Of a DNA stretch of 64,000 nucleotides, positions 63,429 to 64,000 are shown piece by piece. How positions within the stretch are numbered: the stretch's first letter is position 1; every line of letters starts with the position of its first letter. Under the pieces are notes generated by a model, which was not told where the DNA came from, searched no databases, and saw only the letters and a list, made by a program, of their open reading frames with translations. Location: NCBI GenBank assembly GCA_965224845.1, contig CBDDAJ010000024.1:1-64000 (forward strand). Direction: 5' to 3'. Origin of the DNA: Wocania_A sp965224845. Lineage in GTDB: Bacteria; Bacteroidota; Bacteroidia; Flavobacteriales; Flavobacteriaceae. The position numbers and the translations under genes are program-made.

Positions 63429-64000
63429 GTTGCAAAAGGGCAGTTTTTAAGAAGTTCTTTTTTTCTTAATTCTAAGATACTTTCATCTAGTAGTAAAACG
63501 GATTTATTTTTTTCTAGTTTTTGCTTTAGCAAATTGAAGTTCAAGTTTTTGGGCTCAATAAAATCTTCACCTTTAAATTCAATATTCATAGACTCAAAAT
63601 AATCATAAAATTTAATATTATCTCCAGAAAGTTTATTTGAAAACTTTATCCAAAGCGAAGGGATCCTATACGATTGTGACACTATTACACCATGCAAAGA
63701 TGATGAAATAATTTGCTTACATTCTAAAATTTCATCTGTAGTTTTTTCTATATCTGTAGTAAGCAAATTAATTACTTTTACGCGCTTGTCGTCTTTTAAA
63801 GCTTCATTTACAGCTTGATAATCTACATAGTGTGGAATAAGTCCTATTTCAAAAGTTTTTTCAATTTCCTTTTTGTAATACTCAGGCAATAAAATTGCTG
63901 GATCACCATAAACTTCAGGGCAAGAAAAACCCATATCTAAAATTCGTTTTCTGGTTTGCGGGCCTCTAACTGCAGTAAATTTTGCATCTCTTATTTTATC
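63425..64000 (-). CDS. Polysaccharide pyruvyl transferase family protein (N-terminus beyond window)
   Basis: 192 residues are visible, open to the right edge; the N-terminal part lies outside. Visible motifs: RDAKFTAVRGPQTRKRILDM, CPEVYGDPAILLPEYY and ISSSLHGVIVSQSYRIPSLW, the CsaB/GumL family signature. These enzymes move pyruvate from phosphoenolpyruvate to a sugar as a ketal, making the polymer acidic. It is the most upstream visible gene of the right-hand unit, which continues beyond the window. Confidence 0.9.
   Translation of the reverse strand, partial: DKIRDAKFTAVRGPQTRKRILDMGFSCPEVYGDPAILLPEYYKKEIEKTFEIGLIPHYVDYQAVNEALKDDKRVKVINLLTTDIEKTTDEILECKQIISSSLHGVIVSQSYRIPSLWIKFSNKLSGDNIKFYDYFESMNIEFKGEDFIEPKNLNFNLLKQKLEKNKSVLLLDESILELRKKELLKNCPFAT

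Noticed and set aside
1..64000. CRISPR arrays, prophage, transposases or defence systems
   Set aside because: No regularly spaced repeats, integrase, transposase, Cas or known defence genes were seen on either strand.

Overview
The window is AT-rich DNA from a member of the Bacteroidota, most likely a marine-type Flavobacteriaceae. Several things point there: flavobacterial -7 boxes (TAnnTTTG), a cyclophilin-FKBP fusion, a DnaJ with two instead of four zinc motifs, a RecQ without zinc cysteines, a PorV/PorQ-family barrel, a DUF4105/Lnb protein, and a long NusB. The genus cannot be named from the sequence alone. I see no tRNA, rRNA, CRISPR array, insertion sequence or prophage.

Region 1 (1-35 kb) is a chromosomal housekeeping stretch on both strands. 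It holds a DinB-like protein, an M28 peptidase, a PPK2 kinase, a sigma-54-type response regulator, an MscS channel and a NatA/NatB-type ABC exporter. Next come grpE-dnaJ, YceI, yajC-DUF1573-nusB, a type I ABC exporter, a PUR-family nucleic-acid-binding protein and an M14 carboxypeptidase. After these lie a lipid acyltransferase, a BASS transporter, csaA, a cyclophilin-FKBP isomerase and recQ. An envelope group follows: kdsD-tatC-CMD-lptB on the plus strand, then DUF808, pssA, a PorV2-like barrel and a DUF4105/Lnb-type acyltransferase.

Region 2 (35-64 kb) is one large surface-polysaccharide locus, almost all on the minus strand. A run of 22 tightly packed genes starts at about 58.76 kb with a CMP-nonulosonate synthetase fused to a HAD phosphatase and a NeuB-type synthase. 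It continues through sugar-modifying genes (aminotransferase, PglD-like acyltransferase, beta-propeller protein, WbqC, methyltransferases), many GT2, GT4 and exostosin-like glycosyltransferases and a Wzy/WaaL-like polymerase. It ends with the initiating polyprenyl-phosphate sugar transferase at 35.1 kb. A second minus-strand unit enters from the right edge, with a pyruvyl transferase, two GT2 and one GT4. A single plus-strand GT-C-like membrane protein sits between the two units. No Wzx flippase or Wza/Wzc exporter is in view.

Four genes are each split by an apparent one-base indel: natB, a hypothetical exported protein, lptB and a GT4. In each case restoring one base gives a full-length protein. 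Since lptB is essential in most Gram-negative bacteria, sequencing error is the first explanation to test. The most interesting biology is a nonulosonate module that looks like the animal NANS/CMAS pair, inside a dense glycan operon that also holds an apparently cytoplasmic beta-propeller, a WbqC protein and two paralogous GT-C-like enzymes.
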